From a virus: DNA of 25,060 nt. Made by a program: the position numbers and the translations under genes. Each line of letters opens with the position of its first letter. Position 1 is the stretch's first letter. Below are positions 16,951 through 24,770 of this stretch, piece by piece. The notes under the pieces are model-generated. The model was not told where the DNA came from and ran no database searches. It saw only the letters and a list, made by a program, of their open reading frames with translations. Location: positions 1 to 25,060 of IMG/VR virus record IMGVR_UViG_3300024346_000469, one strand, 5' to 3'.

Positions 16951-19232
16951 TGGCATATAATATTGATCACTCTGATGCCCCAAACTACGGTAGTATTACG
17001 GTAGCCGATCAAACTATTAATCAAGAAACAAGTTTGACATTTGTGGGGAAGAATTATACTGGATATTCACAGTACATTGCAGAAAATTTCTTGCATTTAT
17101 TAGAGAATTTTGCCAAGGCGTCCCCACCATCAAATCCACAAATAGGACAATTATGGTATGACACTGGATTGTTATCTGACCCAGCCCAGCCACAGTTAAA
17201 AGTATGGGATAGCACTAACTGGATAGCCGCCGGTAACGTTAGAAAATCAATCAGCGCACCACTTGCTGCCACAGCAACTCTTGGGGACTTGTGGGTAGAC
17301 ACTGCTAATCAACAGTTATCTTTATGGTCGGGGTCTAGTTGGATCCTTGTTGGTCCACAATTTAGTGAAGGAACACAGACTGGTCCTCGCATTGAAACTA
17401 TTATTGATACAACAGCGCCTATTGGTATTAGCCATACAGTAATTAGTTTAATAGTAGCCGATGAAATTGTAGCAATTATTAGCAAAGATGCATTTACCCC
17501 AAAGACTACAATTTCTGGATTTGCAACGATTAGGCAAGGGATTAATATCTCTACCAAAGATTTTGACGGTGACGGCATTGTTCTTAATAAATTATGGGGA
17601 ACCGCCGAGACTGCAAACAGCTTATTAGTAGGAAATAATTCAGTAGCAGCTACAAACTTTTTAAGAAGCGATGTTGCTAGTATTGCTAATTACAGTCTTG
17701 GGATTAGAAATAATTCAGGTCTTACAATAGGGACAGATCTTTCAACCTCATTAACAACTACTCAAGTTGGCGAATCAGTTTTATATAATAAAATTGAAGG
17801 GTCAAGTGTTTTTATTAGAATTAGACAAAGCGGCGCTGATAAAGATATTGTTACCGTGTCTGGAACAAATGTTGGTATTAATAAAACTAATCCTACAGAA
17901 GCGTTAGACGTAACTGGCATAATTAAAACAAGTGATAGCTTATTAATTGCAGGTAGTACTAATGCAACTAACTTAACTACTGGCAGCTTAAAAACTGCAG
18001 GCGGCGCATCTATTACAAAAAACTTGTATGTGGGACAAAATCTTGTTGTAACTGGTACTGCGGCAACTGGAGCACTAACAGTAACCGGCGCAATTGCCGC
18101 ATCCGGCGCAATAACCGCACCTACAGTGACCGCTACTACATTTAACGGAACGTTTGTTGGCCAACTATCGGGTTCAGTTACAGGAACAGCAGCTAGATTA
18201 ACTAGTCCAACGGTGTTCAGTTTAACAGGAGATATGACCAGTAATTCTATTAGCTTTACCGGTCAACAAGTTGGCGGTATTGCTACTTTTACTACAGTTC
18301 TTAACTCAGACTTTATTAATACTAAAACATCAGTTCTTGATTCTGTAATTTCTGATGAATTAATTATCCATAGAATTGGTACAGGATTAAGAAAAACTAA
18401 TAAACAAACATTTTTATCAAATGTAGCAACAGTTCCCGCAGGTGCAATACTGCCCTTTGCCGGTATAACTGTTCCTAATGGATATTTGTTATGTGATGGT
18501 AGTGAGCAATTAATTTCTTTGTATCCGGAATTATTTGCAGCAATCAGTTACACATATAAACCGTTAATTGATATATTAGGAGTATCAACATTTGGATTAC
18601 CTGATTTAAGAGGAAGATTCCCTCTAGGTAAAGATAGTATGAATAATGGAACAACGGTTCCATTCTTGCCGCTTAGTGCAACATATGTATCAGGGGCAAT
18701 AACTCCGTCGACTAATTTAGTTGTAACTGATACCACCGGCATTGTTGCAAATATGATTATTACTGGCACTGGATTTACTAGTGGACAAACTGTAATTTCT
18801 GTAACAAACCCTACAACTATTGTAATATCGGCATCAGCAGACACTACTCCTGCGGGAACATTAACATTCTCTTATGCAGCACCCGGGCCTACAATTACTC
18901 CGGCTGCAGACAGGGTAACTTCCGTTACTGCCGATACTGTTGGTATGTCTGAAGGTACTGAAGATACAACATTATCTGTGGGCAATCTTCCACAACACAG
19001 GCACAACTTACAAGGAAATCTAGGAGGCCAGTATTATGCGTTTAGAAATACTCCGGGAGCGCCTGATGATACAGATGCTTCGAGCGGATTAGGAGCTACT
19101 GCTGCCGCTGCCGGACAGTACTTGACTAATAGCGGTCCTGTACAAACTACCGGATCAATAGGAGTTCCATTTAGTACAATGAATCCGTACTTGACAATTA
19201 ACTACATTATCTTTACTGGTAGGATTATATAA
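16950..19232 (+). CDS. Tail fibre protein with C-terminal phage tail-collar domain (fibre paralogue 1)
   Basis: Probable receptor-contacting fibre. Residues 1-145 form the N-terminal domain shared with the two downstream fibres: GKNYTGYSQYIAENFLHLLE, then GQLWYD, then a GDLWVDTANQQLSLWSGSSW copy of the same motif ending in LVGPQ. Residues about 150-490 are a repetitive Thr/Ala/Gly-rich shaft (VTGAIAASGAITAPTVTATT). From 495 a tail-collar domain of the T4 gp12 type begins: VPAGAILPFAGITVPNGYLL and CDGS, then FGLPDLRGRFPLG near 548-560. An extra module sits at about 568-656, after which the domain resumes with LPQHRHNL and ends in NPYLTINYIIFTG. His683 and His685 correspond to the HxH pair that binds zinc in trimeric gp12. 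The start has GAGG seven bases upstream and overlaps the previous stop (ATAATG). Confidence 0.85.
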   Translation: MAYNIDHSDAPNYGSITVADQTINQETSLTFVGKNYTGYSQYIAENFLHLLENFAKASPPSNPQIGQLWYDTGLLSDPAQPQLKVWDSTNWIAAGNVRKSISAPLAATATLGDLWVDTANQQLSLWSGSSWILVGPQFSEGTQTGPRIETIIDTTAPIGISHTVISLIVADEIVAIISKDAFTPKTTISGFATIRQGINISTKDFDGDGIVLNKLWGTAETANSLLVGNNSVAATNFLRSDVASIANYSLGIRNNSGLTIGTDLSTSLTTTQVGESVLYNKIEGSSVFIRIRQSGADKDIVTVSGTNVGINKTNPTEALDVTGIIKTSDSLLIAGSTNATNLTTGSLKTAGGASITKNLYVGQNLVVTGTAATGALTVTGAIAASGAITAPTVTATTFNGTFVGQLSGSVTGTAARLTSPTVFSLTGDMTSNSISFTGQQVGGIATFTTVLNSDFINTKTSVLDSVISDELIIHRIGTGLRKTNKQTFLSNVATVPAGAILPFAGITVPNGYLLCDGSEQLISLYPELFAAISYTYKPLIDILGVSTFGLPDLRGRFPLGKDSMNNGTTVPFLPLSATYVSGAITPSTNLVVTDTTGIVANMIITGTGFTSGQTVISVTNPTTIVISASADTTPAGTLTFSYAAPGPTITPAADRVTSVTADTVGMSEGTEDTTLSVGNLPQHRHNLQGNLGGQYYAFRNTPGAPDDTDASSGLGATAAAAGQYLTNSGPVQTTGSIGVPFSTMNPYLTINYIIFTGRII
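18651..18915 (+). other. Inserted beta module splitting the tail-collar domain (residues about 568-656 of fibre 1)
   Basis: Collar domains usually run from the DLRGRFPxG motif fairly directly into the region before LPxHxH. Here about 90 residues intervene, built around TTGIVANMIITGTGFTSGQ, then VISVTNPTTIVIS and TPAGTLTFSY. This is a self-contained module often found repeated in other phage fibre shafts. The insertion is visible; its effect on receptor binding is inference. Confidence 0.6.
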
Positions 19233-21085
19233 TGACTTATAAGATTAACAAAACCGATGGGTCGCTAATTGCCGAAGTTATCGACAGTGCAATCGATCAA
19301 ACAACTATAGATATTACACTCATTGGTAAAAATGTATCGGGGTATGGGGAGTTTATTAATGAAAACTTTGTAAAGATCCTGGAAAATTTTGCTAACACTA
19401 GCCAACCTAATAACCCATTAGCTGGCCAGCTATGGTTTGATACTAGTGAAAACAGATTAAAAGTATATGACGGTTTTGGATTTAAAAATGGCAGCGGTCC
19501 TATAGTTTCTGGAACTGCGCCAACTACAGCTATACAGGGAGATTTTTGGATTGACAGTGCTGAAAATCAATTGTATTTTTATACTGGTGCTGCTAGTAGA
19601 CATCCTGCTAGTAAGATATGGAAAGATAGTCAAGGAATATCTGGATTTGAAGTTGACACTATATATGATACAAATAATGCTCCTCGAGTAATTCTTAAAT
19701 TATGGGTTGCAACGACACTATTAGGCATTTTTAGTAAATATGCAATTCCTTTTACTCCTAGAGATGGCACCTCTGGACTTAGTGGATTTACCGGCACAAT
19801 TTCTCCAGGCTTTAATCAAGGAACATTATCTGGGATGAAATTTCATGTTACTGCTACTACTGCTAACGCACTACTTGATGCATACGGTAACAGCAAAACA
19901 GTTGAGAATTTTATAGCAACAAGTGGAACATCTACAATTGCAACTGATATTAACGGCTTTGGCACATTAGTAATTCAAAATGGTACTCCGTTGATTCTAG
20001 GACCAAGTGCTAATAGTGAAATCCGAGTAGATAACAATGCATTCCAAATAGTTAGTAATAATTCAGGGCAAAACTTTTTATTAAAAGTTAAAAATTCCAG
20101 TGGATTAGTTGATGCAATCACAGTTAATAGTTTAAATGAACGTGTAGGTATTTTTAATAATGCCCCAACAGTGACCCTTGATGTTAATGGTGATGTCTTG
20201 ATTACCGGAGACTTAACAGTAAACGGTGCAACTACTACAATTTCAACGTCTGAACTTACTGTTGAAGATAAAAATATTATCATTGCAAATGTAGGATCAC
20301 CAACTAACATTACCGCATCGGGTGCCGGCATTACTATTAGAGGCACAACTAATAAGACTATTGCATGGAATGACCACACTTCATATACTAGTTTTGATAT
20401 CTCTGAAAGTATTAACTTGGCAGTAGGTAAATCTTTATATATTAACGGCACAGAAATTTTAAACTCAACCGGTCTTAGCGCAGCAATTACCAGTGCTCCG
20501 GGTATTATAAGTTTTGGTCCGCAGATTGAAGTAACAGTTGACAATTTGTACTTAAATAATAATAGATTAAGTTCACTAGATACCGATGGCAATATAGAGC
20601 TTGCGCCTGATGGCACCGGCAATGTTGTGTTAATCGGTAGCCCTAAAATTACGGGACTTGCTGATCCCACTAGCAATCAAGATGCAGCCACAAAAATATG
20701 GACTGAAACATATACTAGAGCCCGCACTATTCCGTTAAGTTTAGATATTACTGGATTAAACAGTGCAGGAATTGCCGCAGTTTTAGATGATATTGCTCCT
20801 ACATCATACTATGAAGAAGGTACTCGGGCTAGGATACATTGTACAGCTCAAGTAATTACATATCCTGCTGTTTCTTTAACTAATTCAACAAGTCCAGTTA
20901 CTACCGGTGATTTTGTAAAACATTATGTTGCAGTTGATAAAAATTTGGGGAATCAAAATCAGCCTGTATTAGAAGATTTTGACATCAATTCTTTAAATTT
21001 AGGCTCAGCAACCGTAACCGTAACTAGATCATTAATGATCTTTGAAATACAGTCTAGCCTATGGACAGACATCACGGGTCCATAA
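19232..21085 (+). CDS. Tail fibre-like structural protein (fibre paralogue 2)
   Basis: Second member of the fibre family. The N-terminal domain (about 1-140) repeats the common pattern GKNVSGYGEFINENFVKILE, GQLWFDTSENRLKVYDG and GDFWIDSAENQLYFYTG. The shaft contains VTLDVNGDVLITGDLTVNGA near 312-331, TVEDKNIIIAN near 343-353 and LDTDGNIELAPDGTGNVVL near 450-468, motifs widespread in trimeric fibre stalks. The KITGLADPTSNQDAATKIW segment near 472-490 leads into a C-terminal tip of about 125 residues that I do not recognise (SLDITGLNSAGIAAVLDDIA, YYEEGTRARIHC). There is no collar domain and no visible self-cleavage domain. ATG overlaps the previous stop by one base, with AGGA seven bases upstream. 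It is probably a virion fibre or fibre-like decoration; whether it binds receptor is not shown. Confidence 0.78.
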   Translation: MTYKINKTDGSLIAEVIDSAIDQTTIDITLIGKNVSGYGEFINENFVKILENFANTSQPNNPLAGQLWFDTSENRLKVYDGFGFKNGSGPIVSGTAPTTAIQGDFWIDSAENQLYFYTGAASRHPASKIWKDSQGISGFEVDTIYDTNNAPRVILKLWVATTLLGIFSKYAIPFTPRDGTSGLSGFTGTISPGFNQGTLSGMKFHVTATTANALLDAYGNSKTVENFIATSGTSTIATDINGFGTLVIQNGTPLILGPSANSEIRVDNNAFQIVSNNSGQNFLLKVKNSSGLVDAITVNSLNERVGIFNNAPTVTLDVNGDVLITGDLTVNGATTTISTSELTVEDKNIIIANVGSPTNITASGAGITIRGTTNKTIAWNDHTSYTSFDISESINLAVGKSLYINGTEILNSTGLSAAITSAPGIISFGPQIEVTVDNLYLNNNRLSSLDTDGNIELAPDGTGNVVLIGSPKITGLADPTSNQDAATKIWTETYTRARTIPLSLDITGLNSAGIAAVLDDIAPTSYYEEGTRARIHCTAQVITYPAVSLTNSTSPVTTGDFVKHYVAVDKNLGNQNQPVLEDFDINSLNLGSATVTVTRSLMIFEIQSSLWTDITGP

Positions 21086-21086
21086 A

Positions 21087-21094
21087 GCTAAATA
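21087..21094 (+). promoter_or_regulatory. Candidate late promoter motif (GCTAAATA)
   Basis: GCTAAATA starts one base after the stop of fibre 2 and ends 23 bases before the ATG of fibre 3. It differs at one position from NATAAATA. Its placement mirrors GATAAATA at 16311-16318, 20 bases before its gene. A strong Shine-Dalgarno, AAGGGG at 21104-21109, follows eight bases before the ATG. Motif chance matches are common in this composition. Confidence 0.35.
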
Positions 21095-21117
21095 CTAACA
21101 GTTAAGGGGTAGATCGA

Positions 21118-22620
21118 ATGGCGTATAGCATTGACAGATATAATGGGACAACACTTGCCGTCGTTGAAGACGGTACCATCGACAATACGCTCGATATTAA
21201 ACTTATCGGCAAAAATTACGCTGGCTATGGTGAAGTCCAAAACGAAAATTTTTTACATTTGTTGGAGCACTTTTCTAGCCCAACAGAACCCCCACGCAAG
21301 ATTACTGGTCAAATTTGGTATAATAGTGCTACTAAAAAATTACAATATTATACAGCAACTGGTACTACTGGGTGGAAAACGACCGGTGGCGCAGAAATTG
21401 GAGCCACTCCTCCGACTAGTCCTACAGTAGGTGATTTTTGGTGGGATACTGCTAACGATCAGTTATATTCATGGAGCGGAACAGAATTTATCCTAGTTGG
21501 ACCTCAAGGAGTCTCAGGTAGCGGTACTACGCAGATGAAATCTCGTAGTCTTAGGGCTACCTCTGGAACAGGCGGAGCATTAGTACCAGTTATCCAAGCG
21601 GTAGTTGACGACGATACAATCTATATTATTTCTAAAACGTCGTTTGTAATTGATAATGCAGTACTAGGCAATAGTATTGCAGGGTTTGGAATTATTAAAG
21701 CCGGTATTACATTAAAAGATACTAATAATGCAGAAGGCATAACAACAACTGCAACTGAAGTGTTTCACGGAACTGCCACAAATGCACTTGCACTAGGCGG
21801 CGTATCTGCTGACGATTTCATTGGCATTCTTGACTTTGATTTCTCCGCAGCAATTGGCGCGGTTGGATTTAACGACAACGGACTTACAGTCGGCGGGTCT
21901 GTAGGCGCACTAACAAATACACTAACAGTTAATATTACTAGTGGTAATCCGTTAATTAAGTCTGCAACTTCTCTGATGTCCTTCCAGACAACATCAGGAA
22001 GTATTAGAACACCATTGACACTATCTGGTAATAATATTTTACCAGGTGCAGATAGCATATCTAATATTGGATCTGCTAGTTTTAAATATGCAACAATTTA
22101 TGCAACATCATTCAATGGTCCAGCAACTCAAGCTGACACGCTTAATGTTGGTGGAATATATCGATCAGCAACCGCAAATGCGGTAGTACACACTGTAGCA
22201 GCTCGAGACAATCTTGGCGATTTAACAGCTAACGTATTCCGTGGTATAGCTACTTCAGCACAATATGCTGACTTGGCAGAAAAATACCTTGCAGATGCAG
22301 AATATGAAACCGGAACAGTAGTTGTAGTAGGTGGTGAAAAAGAAGTCACTGCTAGTTCGTGGGGTAAACGTGCAATAGGCGTAGTATCTGCTAACCCAGC
22401 TTACATGATGAATAGTGAGCTAGAAGGCGGAACATACATTGCTCTAAAAGGTCGTGTTCCTGTAAAAGTAAGTGGGGCTGTTCGCAAAGGCGACCACCTA
22501 ATTGCAGCAAATGACGGATGCGCAAGCGTTGCTGTTCATCATTCAAATGATGTTTTTGCCATTGCATTAGAAAGTAGCGACAATACTGGTGTCAAACTAG
22601 TTGAAGCAATTGTATTATAA
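21118..22620 (+). CDS. Tail fibre-like protein with YADLAEKY-type C-terminal domain (fibre paralogue 3)
   Basis: Third member of the fibre family. The N-terminal 140 residues repeat GKNYAGYGEVQNENFLHLLE, GQIWYNSATKKLQYY and GDFWWDTANDQLYSWSG, ending in ILVGPQG. A shaft follows (ITSGNPLIKSATSLMSFQTT; ILPGADSISNIGSASFKYAT near 303-322). From about 382 there is a distinct domain: AQYADLAEKYLADAEYETGT, VVVGGEKEVT, IGVVSANPAYMMN, ALKGRVPVKVSGAVRKGDHL and AIALESSD. This end is found on fibres of T4-like cyanophages and resembles the intramolecular chaperone/Peptidase_G2 type of fibre terminus, but I cannot identify catalytic residues. It may act in trimer folding, with or without self-cleavage. It starts after a 32-base gap with its own Shine-Dalgarno and a possible late promoter. 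Confidence 0.8.
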   Translation: MAYSIDRYNGTTLAVVEDGTIDNTLDIKLIGKNYAGYGEVQNENFLHLLEHFSSPTEPPRKITGQIWYNSATKKLQYYTATGTTGWKTTGGAEIGATPPTSPTVGDFWWDTANDQLYSWSGTEFILVGPQGVSGSGTTQMKSRSLRATSGTGGALVPVIQAVVDDDTIYIISKTSFVIDNAVLGNSIAGFGIIKAGITLKDTNNAEGITTTATEVFHGTATNALALGGVSADDFIGILDFDFSAAIGAVGFNDNGLTVGGSVGALTNTLTVNITSGNPLIKSATSLMSFQTTSGSIRTPLTLSGNNILPGADSISNIGSASFKYATIYATSFNGPATQADTLNVGGIYRSATANAVVHTVAARDNLGDLTANVFRGIATSAQYADLAEKYLADAEYETGTVVVVGGEKEVTASSWGKRAIGVVSANPAYMMNSELEGGTYIALKGRVPVKVSGAVRKGDHLIAANDGCASVAVHHSNDVFAIALESSDNTGVKLVEAIVL

Positions 22621-22630
22621 GGGATAAAAC

Positions 22631-23527
22631 ATGTCAGCAGGTGTTGGGTCAATAATTGAAAAAGCCGATTACGATACGATTAAAGCTAAAGCAGATTTAG
22701 TTTTTGGAACCGGATCGGGACAAACTGGGTACGGGCAGTCTATAACCTCACCAACAGTATCTGCAGGAGCTGTAGTATATGCATCACAGTGGCTTGCATT
22801 GAGAAATGATATGGTCAAAGCACGCCAACACCAAACTGGCACATCAATTGGCACAAGTAGCGCAACAGATGGTGCAAACTTATTAATACCAGAAAGCGGT
22901 GGCTCCATTACAGAAGCATTACGTAATCAATTTAATTTATTTTCAAACACTATAACTTCAGATAAATTCTCAATCGGTGCTTCACAATATTCAAGTGAAG
23001 TACTAATTACAGGAACTCGTTCAACAGCATGGAATGGAACATTAACTCATACCGTTACAATTTCGAGTACTGCTGATAACATACGACAATTTTTCAATGC
23101 TGGCGGAAAAATACGTGTATCAGCTAATAGGTCCGGCGGCACATCAAGCAGCAAGAATACAACTTGGGATACTATGTTTACTCAGATGGGTGAATTTATT
23201 ATGGATTATACCCAAACAACATACACTGGCGCAACTGCATCTGGATCTGCTACCGGCTGGTTTGATCTTACAACATCAGATGTCCTTATTGCACAGAAAA
23301 CTGCGCCAGCTGGTTCATATGCAGAGAACAGATATTATATCTATGCTCGACGAGATTCAGGGTCAACGCAACTAATTTTAACAATTCAGTTTGCTGATCT
23401 TGACGTCGGAGATCCAAACTTTGACGAAAATGTTGACGGTACGTTAAACAGCGTAGTCAGCCAATATCGACCTTCGGGCACTAACGTATCAGTAACTAGT
23501 CCAACTGCTACGCAGTCAGTATTATAA
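22631..23527 (+). CDS. Phage virion structural protein, fibre-cluster type, 298 aa
   Basis: Predicted minor virion or tail protein. The N-terminal module KADYDTIKAKADLVFGTG, GYGQSITSPTVSAGAVVYAS and QWLALRNDMVKARQHQTG (residues about 11-75) is a recurrent head of small structural proteins in marine T4-like and T7-like phages. The rest is a beta-rich domain with TADNIRQFFNAGGKIRVSAN near 147-166, RSGGTSSSKNTTWDTMFTQM just after it, and ILTIQFADLDVGDPNFDENV with DGTLNSVVSQYRPSG near the end. The same order of motifs is usual in that family. AAGGGA at 22619-22624 lies six bases before the ATG and overlaps the upstream stop, so the gene is closely coupled to fibre 3. It is the last gene of the structural block. 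Its exact place in the particle is unknown. Confidence 0.75.
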   Translation: MSAGVGSIIEKADYDTIKAKADLVFGTGSGQTGYGQSITSPTVSAGAVVYASQWLALRNDMVKARQHQTGTSIGTSSATDGANLLIPESGGSITEALRNQFNLFSNTITSDKFSIGASQYSSEVLITGTRSTAWNGTLTHTVTISSTADNIRQFFNAGGKIRVSANRSGGTSSSKNTTWDTMFTQMGEFIMDYTQTTYTGATASGSATGWFDLTTSDVLIAQKTAPAGSYAENRYYIYARRDSGSTQLILTIQFADLDVGDPNFDENVDGTLNSVVSQYRPSGTNVSVTSPTATQSVL

Positions 23528-23532
23528 CTCCA

Positions 23533-23583
23533 AACCTCTTGACAAGCTAATTACTATAATATATAGTAAAAGCTCTGGAGGTT
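23533..23583 (+). promoter_or_regulatory. Imperfect inverted repeat enclosing the promoter and the Shine-Dalgarno of the 115-aa gene
   Basis: Three nested complementary arm pairs can be read: AACCTC (23533-23538) with GAGGTT (23578-23583); AGCT (23545-23548) with AGCT (23571-23574); and TTACTATA (23551-23558) with TATAGTAA (23562-23569) around a three-base loop. The outer arm covers four of the five bases of the GGAGG ribosome-binding site. RNA read through from upstream could therefore hide the site, whereas RNA starting near 23574 would lack the 5' arms. The inner eight-base dyad also overlaps the -10 element and could be an operator. Not an intrinsic terminator: no U-run follows. Confidence 0.6.
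23539..23567 (+). promoter_or_regulatory. Sigma-70-type promoter before the glycosyltransferase cluster
   Basis: A perfect -35 TTGACA (23539-23544) is separated by exactly 17 bases from TATAGT (23562-23567), a five-of-six match to the -10 consensus. The expected start, about seven bases on (near 23574), would give a leader of only about 13 bases carrying just the GGAGG at 23577-23581. It lies in the largest gap of the window and marks a new transcription unit. The early-gene character is inferred from its host-like form. Confidence 0.65.
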
Positions 23584-23586
23584 ACT

Positions 23587-23934
23587 GTGGACGAACGATT
23601 AGAAAAAGCATTTCAAACAGCCAATTATATGACAACGTTGAGCAATCAACGCAAGGTCATTCTTGAAGAATTTCAACAAAGTCTTATCTATTATTTTCAA
23701 GGTGCAAGTTTCACAATTGATAGAAACTTAATCACCTTTATTGGCACCCTAGTTGCCCGCGATACTACCGTTGCAGTAGTACTTGACGACAACAATATCC
23801 CAGTAGAAATACCCGATTTAAAATCGTTTTTAGACGAGATCATTTCTATCTACTTTAGTGCAACTAACGACTATTTGGTAAAGTACAATCAAATTAAAAC
23901 CAAACGCCGTGTTGGCGATTTAATGGCCCTATGA
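23587..23934 (+). CDS. Conserved T4-like phage protein of unknown function, 115 aa
   Basis: Small soluble protein of the kind found in many T4-like cyanophages as a conserved hypothetical. The start is GTG, chosen because GGAGG (23577-23581) sits five bases upstream and the first residues MDERLEKAFQTANYMTTLSN match the family's beginning as I recall it. It has a helical N-terminal half (RKVILEEFQQSLIYYFQGAS), a central strand region (LITFIGTLVARD, VAVVLDDNNIPVEIPDL) and a closing helix (LKSFLDEIISIYFSATNDYL), with a basic tail KTKRRVGDL. No catalytic motif is visible. It is first in the new transcription unit and overlaps the glycosyltransferase start by four bases (ATGA), so the two are translationally coupled. 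Confidence 0.75.
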   Translation: MDERLEKAFQTANYMTTLSNQRKVILEEFQQSLIYYFQGASFTIDRNLITFIGTLVARDTTVAVVLDDNNIPVEIPDLKSFLDEIISIYFSATNDYLVKYNQIKTKRRVGDLMAL

Positions 23935-24770
23935 CACGTGGCGTATTAATATTTGCGCAAAATAATGCAGAGATTGACTATGCGAAGATATCTTTGTTTG
24001 CAGCCAAACGAGTAAAAGAATACCTAGGTGTACCTGTTAGCCTAGTTACAGATAGCGCAAGCTGGCTCAAACAAAGTCAGCCAGATGCCGAACAAGTGTT
24101 TGATCAGATTATAGAAATATGGACAGAGACACATCAGACTAAAAAATTTTACGACGGATCGTTAGCCGTAAAAACATTAACTTGGAAAAACTTATCACGT
24201 GTTGATTGTTGTTTTTTGTCTCCTTATGACGAGACCCTAGTTATTGACAGTGACTTTATTATTAGCAGTCCCACATTAAAAAATATATGGGATAATCAAA
24301 ACGATTTTTTAATTTATAAAGATAGTTTTGACCTAGCCAACTGGCGTGACGACCGCAGTTTTAGATATTTAAATCAGCATTCTATTCCGTTCTATTGGGC
24401 CACTGCATTTTATTTTAAAAAGACCGCAGCTACGTGGGCGTTCTTTGATTTAATTAAAAACATTAAATTAAATTGGAATTATTATAGATTGTTGTATAAT
24501 ATAGATTCTACAGTATTTCGAAATGATTTTGCGTTTAGCATTGCTATACACATGATGGGTGAAGATTTTGCAACTCCGTTGCCCGGAAAGATGAACTACA
24601 TTTTAGATAGAGATATATTGTTAGAAATAGATAATGCTAAACTAAAATTTTTAGTAGAAAAGAAAAACTATAATGGTGAATATACTGCTATTAAAACTAG
24701 CAATCTAGATGTACATGTTATGAACAAATTTAGTCTTACTCGTTGCATTGATGGAGTAGTACATGAGTAA
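23931..24770 (+). CDS. Phage glycosyltransferase-like protein, GT-A fold with DxD motif
   Basis: Probable nucleotide-sugar-dependent transferase. The opening strand TRGVLIFAQNNAEIDYAKIS resembles the start of GT-A enzymes, followed by a VPVSLVTD strand. The metal/nucleotide-binding DxD motif is DSD (Asp106 and Asp108) in ETLVIDSDFIISSP. Downstream, IPFYWATAFYFKK near 157-169 and NIDSTVFRNDFAFSIAIHMM near 196-215, with a late histidine, fit the acceptor half of GT8-like proteins. At 279 residues it is a complete small GT-A domain without membrane segments. Its start is the ATGA overlap with the previous gene and has no good Shine-Dalgarno of its own, which points to translational coupling. It is related to the next gene. 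The sugar and acceptor are unknown; virion proteins or host surface glycans are possible. Confidence 0.7.
   Translation: MTRGVLIFAQNNAEIDYAKISLFAAKRVKEYLGVPVSLVTDSASWLKQSQPDAEQVFDQIIEIWTETHQTKKFYDGSLAVKTLTWKNLSRVDCCFLSPYDETLVIDSDFIISSPTLKNIWDNQNDFLIYKDSFDLANWRDDRSFRYLNQHSIPFYWATAFYFKKTAATWAFFDLIKNIKLNWNYYRLLYNIDSTVFRNDFAFSIAIHMMGEDFATPLPGKMNYILDRDILLEIDNAKLKFLVEKKNYNGEYTAIKTSNLDVHVMNKFSLTRCIDGVVHE

Noticed and set aside
18081-18125. Short direct DNA repeat around CCGGCGCAAT in fibre 1
   Set aside because: It encodes the repeated Gly-Ala-Ile strands of the fibre shaft. It is protein periodicity rather than a mobile or regulatory repeat.
19975-20676. Long antisense open frame (233 codons) opposite fibre 2
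   Set aside because: It lies wholly inside a well-supported fibre gene, has no ribosome-binding site or recognisable protein character, and reflects stop-codon scarcity on the opposite strand. Shorter antisense frames throughout were rejected for the same reason.
23528-23586. Intrinsic terminator at the end of the structural block
   Set aside because: The inverted repeat is AT-rich at its core and has no following run of T. It coincides with promoter elements and a Shine-Dalgarno instead.
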